Part shown: positions 1 through 7,318 of the stretch, one piece after another
How the letters are laid out: every line of letters starts with the position of its first letter
Position numbering within the stretch: position 1 is the first letter of the stretch
Source of the DNA: DASZIT01 sp963709665
GTDB lineage: Bacteria > Actinomycetota > Acidimicrobiia > Acidimicrobiales > RAAP-2
Direction of reading: 5' to 3'
NCBI GenBank assembly: GCA_963709665.1
Contig: CAVPWU010000002.1
Coordinates: forward strand, 992,001 to 1,056,000
Length of the DNA stretch: 64,000 bases
The notes under the pieces: generated by a model
Database searches by the model: none
Told to the model about the DNA's origin: nothing
Seen by the model: only the letters and a program-made list of their open reading frames with translations
Position numbers and translations under genes: made by a program

Positions 1-362
1 TGGAGTCGGCCGCGGATCCAGTCCCGGGGGTCGTGGACTGCGCCGCCGATGCTGCGATTGTGCAGCGAACGGGAGATGTCGTCGATGCCCGCCTTGCCCA
101 TCCGTCGGGCGTTGTTGGCGAAGACCACGGCCGAGAGGAACATCACGACCACCCCGACGAAGCCGAGGGCCACCGAGGTGGAGAAGGTGAAGAACATGAA
201 GACCAGGGCGGCCACGAAGACCAGGGCCGACCAGATGCAGTAGCGGCCGGCGTGACGGTAGACCGTCTCCGAGCGCACTCGCTCCGCGAAGTCGGGGTCC
301 TCCTGGTAGAGGGACTGCTCCAACTCGTGAAGAATCCGTTGCTCGTGATCAGAGAGTGGCAA
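1..362 (-). CDS. DUF3040 family small membrane protein (C-terminal end cut by window edge)
   Basis: The visible 120 residues begin MPLSDHEQRILHELEQ, the acidic amphipathic opening typical of DUF3040 proteins of actinobacteria, followed by two hydrophobic segments at about residues 41-60 and 64-84 and a basic stretch (NNARRMGK). The start is a TTG placed just after a GGGAGGGGAGAGG ribosome-binding site; no ATG fits. No stop codon is reached before base 1, so the C-terminus is missing. DUF3040 proteins are small membrane proteins of unknown function, often close to division and cell-wall genes. Confidence 0.8.
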   Translation of the reverse strand, partial: MPLSDHEQRILHELEQSLYQEDPDFAERVRSETVYRHAGRYCIWSALVFVAALVFMFFTFSTSVALGFVGVVVMFLSAVVFANNARRMGKAGIDDISRSLHNRSIGGAVHDPRDWIRGRL

Positions 363-524
363 CTGCCTCTCCCCTCCCTCCGCTCGTCCTGCTCAACCGG
401 CCCATCGACACTGGCCCCATGATCGCGCACTGTATCCCCGATTGCATGGCGCTCGCACGGGGGCCAGGACGCCTCCCAAAGCATCGCGCACTCCACCCGG
501 CCTGACAACGGAGGTTCGGGCGGC

Positions 525-1919
525 TCATGGCTCCTCGGACCCCCGGCCGGCCGGTGGCGCCCCCCCGGGCGGATCCACCCCCTCCGGGGAGCCCGGTTCG
601 GTCGGGCCCCACTGGGCGTCCCCCCGATCCCGGACCCGCAGGCCCGACGCTCCCACCAGGGAGGCCGACCCGACCGACGAGGTACCGAACCGGCGGCGGA
701 TGGCGTCCACCGCCTCGGTGACCCCGCCCCACGACGCCTGCAGCCGGTCGGCCTCCTCCTGGACGTGGGCCAGGGGATCGGGGTCCGGGCCGGCGTCGTG
801 CGGCCGGGGGTCGGCGAAGTCGAGGGTGAGCTGCGTCCCGGCCCCGGCCTCCGCGAAGCCGGAGAGGCTGACCCCCAGCAGGCGGACCCCGGAGGCCAGC
901 TCCACCGAGTCGAAGAGGGCGGACGCCACCGCGGCGATCGACGGCGCCGAGTCCACCGGCACCGCCAGGGAGTGCGAGCGGGTGACCATGGTGAAGTCGC
1001 CGAACCGGACCTTGACGGTCACCGTCCGGGCCGCCAGGTCGGCCGCCCGCAGGTGGGTGGACGAGGCGTCCACCATCCGGGCCAGGTGGCGGTGGAGGAC
1101 CTCCGGGTCCCAGAGGTCGGTGGGGAAGGTCTCCTCGTGGCCGATCGACTTCGCCTCCCGGACCGGCTCCACCGGTCGGGTGTCCACCCCCCGGGCCAGC
1201 TCGGCCAGGTGGGTCCCCTGGGCGGTCCCCAGGCGGCGGACCAGCGTGGCCGGCGGCAGGGCGGCCAGGTCCCCCACCGTCCGGACCCCGATGCCGTCGA
1301 GTCGCCGGGCGGTGGCCGGTCCGATGCCCCACAGCGCCCGGATGGGCAGCCGGTGGAGGAAGGGAAGCTCGTCGGCGGCCCGGACCTCCACCACCCCGGG
1401 CCCGGGCCGGATGCCCGAGCGGTCGGCCACCGGCTTGGCCGCCTTGGAGGCCAGCTTGGCGATGAGCTTGCTCCGGCCCACCCCCACCGAGCAGGTGAGG
1501 TGGAGCTCGTCGGCCACCCGGCGCCGGATGGCGGCCCCGATGGCCGGGCCGTCGCCCAGGCGCCGGACCGACCCGGTGACGTCGAGGAACGCCTCGTCGA
1601 GGGAGATCCCCTCCACCAGGGGCGTCACCTCCTCGAAGATGGCGTGGAGCTTGGCGCTCTCCTCCACATAGCGGTGGAAGCGGCCGTTGACGAAGACCGC
1701 CTTCGGGCACAGTCGGCGGGCGGTGGACGACGGCATGGCCGACCGCACCCCGAACCGCCGCGCCTCGTAGGTGCAGGCCGCCACCACCCCGCGGGGCCCG
1801 GCTCCTCCCACGATGACCGGAAGCCCGGCCAGGCCCGGGTCGTCCAGCACCTCGACCGAGGCGAAGAAGGCGTCCATGTCCACGTGGAGGATGACCCGGT
1901 CCGCAGAGGCCTCACCCAC
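525..1919 (-). CDS. dinB: DNA polymerase IV (Y-family translesion polymerase)
   Basis: This 464-residue protein is a Y-family error-prone polymerase that copies past DNA lesions. The N-terminus has HVDMDAFFASVE (metal-binding Asp14, steric-gate Phe19) and SLDEAFLDV (Asp108-Glu109, the other catalytic acidic residues). A helix-hairpin-helix lies around 195-225 and the little-finger domain around 255-365. QLTLDF at 363-368 looks like a sliding-clamp-binding motif, and a Pro/Gly-rich tail of about 95 residues follows it. The GTG start overlaps the stop of the PIG-L gene by 8 bases, so translation is probably coupled and expression comes from the nrdR promoter. No SOS box is visible upstream of that operon, so SOS control is not shown here. 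Confidence 0.95.
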   Translation of the reverse strand: MGEASADRVILHVDMDAFFASVEVLDDPGLAGLPVIVGGAGPRGVVAACTYEARRFGVRSAMPSSTARRLCPKAVFVNGRFHRYVEESAKLHAIFEEVTPLVEGISLDEAFLDVTGSVRRLGDGPAIGAAIRRRVADELHLTCSVGVGRSKLIAKLASKAAKPVADRSGIRPGPGVVEVRAADELPFLHRLPIRALWGIGPATARRLDGIGVRTVGDLAALPPATLVRRLGTAQGTHLAELARGVDTRPVEPVREAKSIGHEETFPTDLWDPEVLHRHLARMVDASSTHLRAADLAARTVTVKVRFGDFTMVTRSHSLAVPVDSAPSIAAVASALFDSVELASGVRLLGVSLSGFAEAGAGTQLTLDFADPRPHDAGPDPDPLAHVQEEADRLQASWGGVTEAVDAIRRRFGTSSVGSASLVGASGLRVRDRGDAQWGPTEPGSPEGVDPPGGAPPAGRGSEEP

Positions 1920-2622
1920 CGAGCCGCAACCTCCGGAACCCCTCGGCGTACCGGACGCCGGCGGTGCGCCCGGCGTCCTCGGCGCCCATCCGCACCGCCC
2001 GGGTGGCCCACTCGGCCCCGTCGGGGAACTGGCTCCGGTGGCAGCCGACCGCCGCCGCCTTCAGGTCCACGGTGCCCGAGATGTCCACCCACACATCCGG
2101 CTCCAGGGTGCCCGACAGCAGCACGGTGGCCACCTGGTGGGCGGGTCCGGTGTCGGGGAAGTAGAGGGGCAGGGCGGCGGCGGGCGCCACGGCGTCCAGG
2201 ACCGCCCACCCGGTGACCCGGTGGTCGCGGTGGTTGACGTAGTCCTGGCCGAAGAAGACGGCCGTCGGATCCGGACACAGCACCACCTCGGGCCGGAGCC
2301 GCCGCACCACCTCCACCAGGGTCCGACGGAAGGTGGCGTCGTCGACCAGCTCCCCGTCGGGGTGGTGGAGGAACTCCTGCCCGGCCAGACCCACCAGGCC
2401 GGCGGCCTCGGCGGCCTCCGCCGCCCGACGACCGGCCAGCTCCCCGGGGTCCACCGAGGGATCGGTGGAGCCCTTGTCCCCGTCGGTGCAGAGGACCACG
2501 TGGACCGCACACCCCGCCGCCGCCCAGGCGGCCAGGGTGCCGGCGCACGCCACGTCCGGATCGTCCGGGTGGGCGTAGATGGCCAAGGCCCGGGTGGGCA
2601 CCTCACCGAACAGCTCGGCCAT
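1912..2622 (-). CDS. PIG-L / LmbE family N-acetylglucosaminyl deacetylase-like protein
   Basis: This 236-residue protein has the AHPDD zinc-binding motif at residues 17-21 and a later HRDH, the signature of PIG-L-type metal-dependent deacetylases (MshB, Mca and BshB are members). Known members remove an acetyl or acyl group from GlcNAc-like sugars or their conjugates; the substrate here cannot be told from sequence. The ATG overlaps the nrdR stop by one base (TGATG), and its own stop overlaps the start of dinB, so it is the middle gene of a three-gene operon. A role in thiol (mycothiol-type) metabolism is possible but is only a family-level guess. Confidence 0.85.
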   Translation of the reverse strand: MAELFGEVPTRALAIYAHPDDPDVACAGTLAAWAAAGCAVHVVLCTDGDKGSTDPSVDPGELAGRRAAEAAEAAGLVGLAGQEFLHHPDGELVDDATFRRTLVEVVRRLRPEVVLCPDPTAVFFGQDYVNHRDHRVTGWAVLDAVAPAAALPLYFPDTGPAHQVATVLLSGTLEPDVWVDISGTVDLKAAAVGCHRSQFPDGAEWATRAVRMGAEDAGRTAGVRYAEGFRRLRLGG

Positions 2623-3095
2623 CAGGCCTCCGGCTGCTTGGGGGCCGTGGACTTGGTCAACAGGCCCACCTCGCGGCGGAAGTCGTCCACCCCTTCGAAC
2701 CCCTTGTAGACGCTGGCGAAGCGGAGGTAGGCCACCTCGTCGAGGTGCTGCAGGCGCTCGAGCACCGCCAGTCCCACCTCCTCGGTGGTGGGCACCGTGC
2801 CCGCCTCCCGCAGGAGGTCCTCGATGGACTGCACCACCTGGTCGAGCTGCTCGTCGGTGACCGGGCGATTCTTGGTGGCGGCCCGGAGGCCGTCCACGAT
2901 CTTGGCGCGGTCGAACGCCTCCCGGAGGCCGGACCGCTTCACCACCATCAGCGGCACCTCGTCGATGCGCTCGAAGGTGGTGTAGCGGTGCCCGCAGCCC
3001 CGGCACTGACGGCGGCGGCGGATGGCCGTCCCCTCCTCCGCCGGCCGTGAGTCGATCACCCGATCGTCGTCGACCAGGCACCAGGGACACTGCAC
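2622..3095 (-). CDS. nrdR: transcriptional repressor NrdR
   Basis: NrdR represses ribonucleotide reductase genes by sensing ATP/dATP. The 157-residue protein has the N-terminal zinc ribbon with paired cysteines at 3/6 and 31/34 (CPWC and CRGC), then an ATP-cone domain at about 46-136. Its length is the normal family length. The GTG start lies 6 nt after a TAGCCT hexamer, so the message may be leaderless. It heads the nrdR-PIG-L-dinB operon. Proximity to lexA and a LysM SOS gene matches the known mycobacterial arrangement (nrdR, chiZ, lexA). No NrdR boxes or cobalamin riboswitch were seen nearby. Confidence 0.95.
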   Translation of the reverse strand: MQCPWCLVDDDRVIDSRPAEEGTAIRRRRQCRGCGHRYTTFERIDEVPLMVVKRSGLREAFDRAKIVDGLRAATKNRPVTDEQLDQVVQSIEDLLREAGTVPTTEEVGLAVLERLQHLDEVAYLRFASVYKGFEGVDDFRREVGLLTKSTAPKQPEA

Positions 3096-3101
3096 CCCCC
3101 G

Positions 3102-3107
3102 AGGCTA
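3102..3107 (-). promoter_or_regulatory. -10 hexamer of nrdR operon, leaderless configuration
   Basis: TAGCCT on the minus strand ends 6 nt before the nrdR GTG, which would place the transcription start at or next to the start codon. No clear -35 is visible. Confidence 0.45.
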
Positions 3108-3235
3108 CCGTCCCGCCCTGTCTCGGCGGCCACCCTCGACCGCCACCGCGCCGGGCGGATCCGGTCGGCTCGTGATTCAGATATGATCGGGAGGTCGTCA
3201 CGATGTCATTTGACGGATTTCTTCCGGTGTCGACG

Positions 3236-3264
3236 TTGACATTTCGGCCGCGGTGACCTAGCGT
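3236..3264 (+). promoter_or_regulatory. Consensus-like promoter of a leaderless small gene
   Basis: A perfect TTGACA lies at 3236-3241 and TAGCGT at 3259-3264, with a 17-bp spacer. The predicted transcription start is about 3271, exactly the GTG of the following small open frame. This is the best sigma-70-type promoter match that I see in the window. Confidence 0.7.
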
Positions 3265-3270
3265 GGCTAC

Positions 3271-3429
3271 GTGATGAGCCAGAGCCTCCACCTCCTTGAC
3301 CGGGCCTGCCGGTCGTACCCCGGGTCGAAGGCCTGCTCGGCGGTGAGCGCCTGTGGCGCCGCCGGCGTATCCAACGCCCTGTCGGCCTCGGCCGCAGACA
3401 TCCTCAAGGCGAGCGCCTTCTCGACATGA
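3271..3429 (+). CDS. Leaderless small protein, 52 aa, unknown function
   Basis: The frame opens GTG-ATG at the predicted +1 of a TTGACA-17-TAGCGT promoter and encodes 52 residues beginning MMSQSLHLLDRACRSYPG and ending KASAFST. It is rich in Ser and Ala, has three cysteines (positions 13, 22 and 28), and has no signal peptide or membrane segment that I can see. It is followed directly by a 7-bp hairpin and then a strong intrinsic terminator, so it forms its own short transcription unit between nrdR (divergent) and a small zinc-ribbon gene. I do not recognise the family. The transcript could equally be a regulatory RNA of about 220 nt; coding is favoured by the start at +1 and the stop just before the hairpins. 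Confidence 0.5.
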   Translation: MMSQSLHLLDRACRSYPGSKACSAVSACGAAGVSNALSASAADILKASAFST

Positions 3430-3451
3430 GGACCTGACACATTCCAGGTCC
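3430..3451 (+). other. RNA hairpin after small gene
   Basis: GGACCTG (3430-3436) pairs perfectly with CAGGTCC (3445-3451) across an 8-nt loop. It begins right after the stop codon of the 52-aa frame and precedes the terminator, so it may stabilise the transcript end. Confidence 0.6.
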
Positions 3452-3461
3452 CAGTGCCGAG

Positions 3462-3489
3462 AAGCCGCTTCCGAAAGGAGGCGGCTTTT
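3462..3489 (+). terminator. Rho-independent terminator
   Basis: The arms AAGCCGCTTCC and GGAGGCGGCTT enclose a GAAA tetraloop, with one G-U pair, and the stem runs into a short T tract (TTTTCT). This is a rare clear intrinsic terminator in this GC-rich window. Confidence 0.85.
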
Positions 3490-3670
3490 CTGGTCCCTGG
3501 GGCCGCGACGGGGAATCCCGCGCGACGGCACCCCCCGACCACCGGGCCCCCGGGACGGTGCCCCGCCCCGAGGGCCCCGTCCACGAACACCTCAATGGAC
3601 GGGTGAGTGATCACCTTCCATCGATCAAAACAAGTACCAACCACCACAACATTCACGAGAGGAGAGCAAC

Positions 3671-3799
3671 ATGCGCACGACGAAGCGGTGTCCGCACTGC
3701 AATCGACCGACCAAGGGAACCGTGCACGGCTACTGCTCCTGGGACTGCCACGATCACGCCGGCGACGAGCCCGAACGGCACGAGCGGCACGCCGCCTGA
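3671..3799 (+). CDS. Small zinc-ribbon-like protein, 42 aa
   Basis: An ATG 6-8 nt after GAGAGGAGAG opens a 42-codon frame starting MRTTKRCPHCNRPTKG. Four cysteines are spaced CPHC (7, 10) and CSWDC (22, 26), a plausible zinc-ribbon or treble-clef knuckle, followed by a His/Glu/Arg-rich tail (residues 27-42) that adds six histidines. The leader at about 3610-3670 is unusually A/C-rich for this genome. I do not recognise the family. The strong ribosome-binding site and metal-binding spacing make it a likely real gene, perhaps binding nucleic acid or zinc; the role is unknown. Confidence 0.7.
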   Translation: MRTTKRCPHCNRPTKGTVHGYCSWDCHDHAGDEPERHERHAA

Positions 3800-3861
3800 C
3801 CAGTCGGTCGCCGACCGGCCGTGATGAGGCGCCGGCCCGGCCTCCGGCGGGCCGGAGGGGC

Positions 3862-4338
3862 TCAGGGAACGGTGATCCGTTCGCCCGGCTGCACGGTGTC
3901 GGAGCCGATCTCGGCGGCCATCTTCGCCACCAGCGGGCGGGGGTCCGCCGTCGGGTCGACGGAGGCGGCGATCGACCAGAGCGAGTCACCGGGCTGCACG
4001 GTGTACTCGACGGGGTGGCCGTTCCCCGCCGAGACGGAACCGGTGGCGTGGGAGAGACCACCGGTTCCGCCCAGCGGAAGAGCGAGCCCGAGGAGGCAGA
4101 CGGCCACGACCGCCAGCAGCGTCCGGCGGCGCCGGACCTCGGGGGAGACCCGACGCCGGGGGCGGCGGGTCGGGACGGCCCGGACGTCGGGGACGACCGA
4201 GAGCGGCAGCGGCTCGGTCACCCCGTCCGGCCGGGACCAGCGGTCGAACGGGGCCCCGTCGGGCCGCACCAGGCGGAGCGAGGCCCCTCCGGGACGCCGG
4301 AGCGAGGACGCCGGCGACGGGATGGCCAGGGCGGCCAC
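3862..4338 (-). CDS. LysM-domain SOS-response cell-division/cell-wall protein (YneA/ChiZ-like)
   Basis: This 158-residue protein has a basic, disordered N-terminal 70 residues, one membrane segment at about 73-90, and a C-terminal LysM domain at about 110-158 (EYTVQPGDSLWSIAA) that binds peptidoglycan. The GTG start is chosen because GGGGGGACC precedes it. It is transcribed divergently from lexA across a region with several SOS boxes, the arrangement of yneA in Bacillus and chiZ (Rv2719c) in Mycobacterium, whose products halt division after DNA damage. By family and position it should be LexA-repressed and act at the cell envelope. A catalytic domain is not visible. Confidence 0.85.
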   Translation of the reverse strand: MAALAIPSPASSLRRPGGASLRLVRPDGAPFDRWSRPDGVTEPLPLSVVPDVRAVPTRRPRRRVSPEVRRRRTLLAVVAVCLLGLALPLGGTGGLSHATGSVSAGNGHPVEYTVQPGDSLWSIAASVDPTADPRPLVAKMAAEIGSDTVQPGERITVP

Positions 4339-4391
4339 TACCGGTCCCCCCTGTCGGGGACGGGCTGTGCCCGACCGGTCCTTCCGCTCAT

Positions 4392-4405
4392 CGAACGTTC
4401 GTTCG
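4392..4405. promoter_or_regulatory. SOS box 1 (LexA operator)
   Basis: CGAACGTTCGTTCG contains GAAC-N4-GTTC flanked by C and G, a full match to the actinobacterial/Gram-positive LexA operator. It lies 54 bp upstream of the LysM gene. Confidence 0.8.
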
Positions 4406-4424
4406 TCATGGCGACATCGAACCA

Positions 4425-4438
4425 CGAACACCTGTTCG
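4425..4438. promoter_or_regulatory. SOS box 2 (LexA operator)
   Basis: CGAACACCTGTTCG is a full match to CGAAC-N4-GTTCG, located between the divergent LysM and lexA genes. Confidence 0.85.
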
Positions 4439-4454
4439 GTGTCAAGGAGCTTTT

Positions 4455-4468
4455 CGAACAGATGTTTG
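4455..4468. promoter_or_regulatory. SOS box 3, imperfect
   Basis: CGAACAGATGTTTG keeps a perfect left half-site and has one mismatch in the right half-site. Spacing to box 2 is 30 bp centre to centre. Confidence 0.55.
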
Positions 4469-4498
4469 CTTTCGACTCCCTCCGGGGGTACGGTCTCC

Positions 4499-4512
4499 CA
4501 AACAGGTGTTCG
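4499..4512. promoter_or_regulatory. SOS box 4, imperfect, nearest lexA
   Basis: CAAACAGGTGTTCG has one mismatch in the left half-site and a perfect right half-site. It lies 70 bp upstream of the lexA start and probably mediates autorepression. Confidence 0.6.
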
Positions 4513-4582
4513 TGGCCGACCCCCGGGCGGCCCGGATGCGGGGACCGACCTCCGACGGGGGGACCGAGAGAGAGTGGTGACC

Positions 4583-5212
4583 ATGGCCCAGGTGCTGAGC
4601 CCGAAGCGCAAGCAGATCCTCGACTGCATCTCGGAGGCGATCCGTGAGCGCGGCTACCCGCCGTCGGTCCGGGAGATCGGCGAGACGGTCGGCCTCACCT
4701 CCTCCTCCACCGTCCACGCCCACCTGGCCGTCCTCCAGCGCGAGGGCTACCTGCGCCGGGACCCCACCAAGCCCAGGGCCATCGAGGTGCGGTACGACCC
4801 GTCCTCCAAGGTGGTCATGGACTCCCGGCCCCTCCGCCACGTGCCCCTGGTCGGCGACGTGGCCGCCGGCACCGGCATGCTCGCCCAGGAGAACGTCGAG
4901 GAGCTCTATCCCCTGCCGGAGGACTTCACCGGCACCGGCTCGCTCTTCATGCTGCGGGTGACCGGCGACTCGATGATCGACGCCGGCATCATGGACGGCG
5001 ACTTCGTGGTGGTGCGCCAGCAGCCTGAGGCCGACGCCGGCGACATCGTGGTGGCCGGTATCCCCGACGGCGAGGCGACGGTGAAGCGGTTCTCCACCCG
5101 CGACGGCTCGGTGGTCCTCACCCCCGCCAACCCGCGCCTCGAGCCGATGGTGTTCGAGCCGGACCAGGTGACCGTCTACGGCAAGGTGGTCACCGTCATG
5201 CGCCGGCTGTAG
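4583..5212 (+). CDS. lexA: LexA repressor
   Basis: LexA represses DNA-damage genes and cleaves itself when RecA filaments form. The 209-residue protein has a winged-helix N-terminus (residues 1-70, with YPPSVREIGETVGL as recognition region), the Ala95-Gly96 cleavage site in GDVAAGTG, catalytic Ser130 in GDSMIDAG and Lys168 in EATVKRF. It is full length. The ATG was chosen because the mature N-terminus aligns with known LexA proteins; a GTG lies two codons upstream. It is divergent from the LysM SOS gene and shares its SOS boxes, so it should be autoregulated. Confidence 0.97.
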   Translation: MAQVLSPKRKQILDCISEAIRERGYPPSVREIGETVGLTSSSTVHAHLAVLQREGYLRRDPTKPRAIEVRYDPSSKVVMDSRPLRHVPLVGDVAAGTGMLAQENVEELYPLPEDFTGTGSLFMLRVTGDSMIDAGIMDGDFVVVRQQPEADAGDIVVAGIPDGEATVKRFSTRDGSVVLTPANPRLEPMVFEPDQVTVYGKVVTVMRRL

Positions 5213-5224
5213 GCCCCCGCCCGG

Positions 5225-6226
5225 TCAGGTGGCCGGGGTGGTGACGCCGATGGTGCTCATGTCGGGGTACCGGTCGCCCACCGTGCCGTCGGTCGGGAAC
5301 ACCGCCTCGATGGCGGCCAGCTCGTGGTCGGACAGCACGAGATCGGTGGCGGCGATGTTCTCGCGGAGGTAGGTCCGGTGCTTGGTCCCCGGGATCGGGA
5401 CCACGTCGTCGCCCCGGGACAGCACCCAGGCCAGGGCCAGCTGCCCGGCGGTGACGCCGCGGTCGGCGGCCAGGGTGCGGACCTCCTCGACCAGGTCGAG
5501 GTTCCGCTCGAAGTTGGCCCCCTGGAACCGGGGCAGGTTGCCCCGGAAGTCCCCGGGCCCGAAGTCGTCCGGCGAGGTGATCTGGCCGGTGAGGAACCCC
5601 CGGCCCAGCGGGCTGTAGGCCACGATGCCGATCCCCAGGGAGCGGGCGGTGGGCACCACCTCCGCCTCGATGTCCCGGCTCCACAACGACCACTCGGACT
5701 GGAGGGCGGCGATGGGGTGGACGGCCTGGGCCCGACGGAGGGTGTCGGGTGCCGCCTCCGACAGCCCGAGGTACCGGACCTTGCCCGCCGCCACCAGCTC
5801 GGCCATCGCCCCCACCGTCTCCTCCACCGGAACGCCGGCGTCGGACCGGTGCTGGTAGTAGAGGTCGATGTGGTCGACCCCCAGTCGGGACAGCGAGGCG
5901 TCGCACGCCGAGCGCACGTACTCGGCGTCGCCCCGGACCGACCGGGTCGAGGAGTCGGCGGTCCGCACGATGCCGAACTTGGTGGCCAGCACCACCTCGT
6001 CGCGCCGCCCGGCGATGGCCCGGCCCACCAGCTGCTCGTTGAGGAACGGCCCGTACATGTCGGCGGTGTCGAGGAAGGTCACCCCGGTGTCGAGGGCCTC
6101 GTGGATGGTGGCCACCGACTCCGCCTCGTCCCCGGAGTCGTAGAACTCGCTCATGCCCATGCAGCCGAGCCCCTCCGTCGAGACGGTGAGCCCGCCGGAA
6201 CCCAGGGAACGTGTGGTGAGTGCCAT
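5225..6226 (-). CDS. Aldo/keto reductase
   Basis: This 333-residue NADPH-dependent oxidoreductase has the family tetrad: Asp53 and Tyr58 in FLDTADMYG, Lys83 in ATKFG and His126 in YYQHRSD. A (beta/alpha)8 barrel and the C-terminal cofactor loop (VPIPGTKHRTYLREN) are present. It resembles the YakC/AKR13 type; the substrate is unknown. The ATG lies 6 nt after a TAGGGT hexamer, suggesting a leaderless message. It follows dapE in the same direction and is convergent with lexA. Confidence 0.9.
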   Translation of the reverse strand: MALTTRSLGSGGLTVSTEGLGCMGMSEFYDSGDEAESVATIHEALDTGVTFLDTADMYGPFLNEQLVGRAIAGRRDEVVLATKFGIVRTADSSTRSVRGDAEYVRSACDASLSRLGVDHIDLYYQHRSDAGVPVEETVGAMAELVAAGKVRYLGLSEAAPDTLRRAQAVHPIAALQSEWSLWSRDIEAEVVPTARSLGIGIVAYSPLGRGFLTGQITSPDDFGPGDFRGNLPRFQGANFERNLDLVEEVRTLAADRGVTAGQLALAWVLSRGDDVVPIPGTKHRTYLRENIAATDLVLSDHELAAIEAVFPTDGTVGDRYPDMSTIGVTTPAT

Positions 6227-6232
6227 ACGCCG

Positions 6233-6238
6233 ACCCTA
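6233..6238 (-). promoter_or_regulatory. -10 hexamer of aldo/keto reductase gene, overlapping the dapE stop
   Basis: TAGGGT begins with the TAG stop codon of dapE and lies 6 nt before the reductase ATG. Stop codon and promoter element therefore share bases. Confidence 0.45.
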
Positions 6239-7318
6239 CCGAACGGCGGTGAGCAACCGATCGAGCACGGCGGCGGCGGCCTCCAGCTCCGCCCCGCTCA
6301 CGTGCTCCCCGGGGGTGTGGGCCAGCAGGGGGTCGGCCGGGCCGAAGTTGGCGGCGGGGACCCCGTGCTCCCAGAAGGTGGCGACGTCCGTCCAGCCCAC
6401 CTTGGCCCGGGGGGCGGCGCCGGTGGCCTCCACCAGCGAGGCCAGCACCGGGTGGCCGAGCGAGGGGGCAGCCCCCGCCGCGGCGTCGATCAGCTCCCAG
6501 GTGTCGTCGGGGCCCAGGTGGGGCTCGAGCAGGTGGCGGACCGACGCCTCCGCCTCCTCCGTCCCCCGGTCGGGGGCGAACCGGTGGTTGACCACCAGGG
6601 TGGCCCGGTCCGGTACCACGTTGCCGGCCACGCCGCCCTCCACCGACACCGCCTGGAGCTGTTCGGCGTACTCGCACCCGTCGAGCACCGGCCGCCGCCC
6701 CCGGTAGGTGGCGATGGCCTCGAGCACGGGGGCGAGGCGGTGGACGGCGTTCCGCCCGGTGAACGGTCGGGCGGTGTGGGCCCGCTGCCCGGCCAGCCCG
6801 ATGCGGATCCGGAGCGTCCCCTGGCAGCCGGCCTCCACCCGGCCGCCGGTCGGCTCCCCCAGGATGGCGGCATCGGCCTGCAGCAGGTCGGGCCGGTCCT
6901 CCCACAGGAGCCGCAGCCCGTTGAACCGGCGCTCCACCTCCTCGCAGACATAGAACACCCAGGTGACGTCGACGGTGGGCTCGGGCACCGAGCCGGCCAC
7001 GTGGAGGAAGGTGGCCAGGCCGCCCTTCATGTCCGCCGCCCCCACCCCGCTGAGGACGTCCCCCACCACCCGGGGCTCCTCGTTCCCGTCCACCGGGGGC
7101 ACGGTGTCGAGGTGGCCGGCCACGATCACCCGCTGCGAGCGGCCCAGCTGGGTCCGGGCCACCAGGTTGTCGCCCACCCGGTCGACGGTGAGCCAGGGGC
7201 AGAGCCGGAGCGCCGTCTCCACGGCGTCGGCCAGGAGCGCCTCGTGATGGCTGAGGGACGGGATGGCCACCAGGGCGGTGGCCATCCCCAACAGGCCGCC
7301 GGCCGGCCCGTCGGTCAC
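6236..7318 (-). CDS. dapE: Succinyl-diaminopimelate desuccinylase
   Basis: DapE hydrolyses N-succinyl-LL-diaminopimelate to LL-diaminopimelate and succinate. The 360-residue M20-family metallopeptidase shows the zinc-site motifs VAGHLDTVPP (His69, Asp71), GAADMKGG (Asp96), VCEEVE (Glu127-128), LGEPTGG (Glu155) and a late LAHTPGEH. The central dimerisation domain is present. The GTG start overlaps the dapD stop by four bases (GTGA), so the two pathway neighbours are probably translationally coupled. The family includes acetyl-ornithine deacetylases, but the dapD coupling supports DapE. Confidence 0.9.
   Translation of the reverse strand: MTDGPAGGLLGMATALVAIPSLSHHEALLADAVETALRLCPWLTVDRVGDNLVARTQLGRSQRVIVAGHLDTVPPVDGNEEPRVVGDVLSGVGAADMKGGLATFLHVAGSVPEPTVDVTWVFYVCEEVERRFNGLRLLWEDRPDLLQADAAILGEPTGGRVEAGCQGTLRIRIGLAGQRAHTARPFTGRNAVHRLAPVLEAIATYRGRRPVLDGCEYAEQLQAVSVEGGVAGNVVPDRATLVVNHRFAPDRGTEEAEASVRHLLEPHLGPDDTWELIDAAAGAAPSLGHPVLASLVEATGAAPRAKVGWTDVATFWEHGVPAANFGPADPLLAHTPGEHVSGAELEAAAAVLDRLLTAVR

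Noticed and set aside
3096..3235. A riboswitch or NrdR box between nrdR and the small gene
   Set aside because: No cobalamin riboswitch core or NrdR-box pair could be recognised in this short gap.
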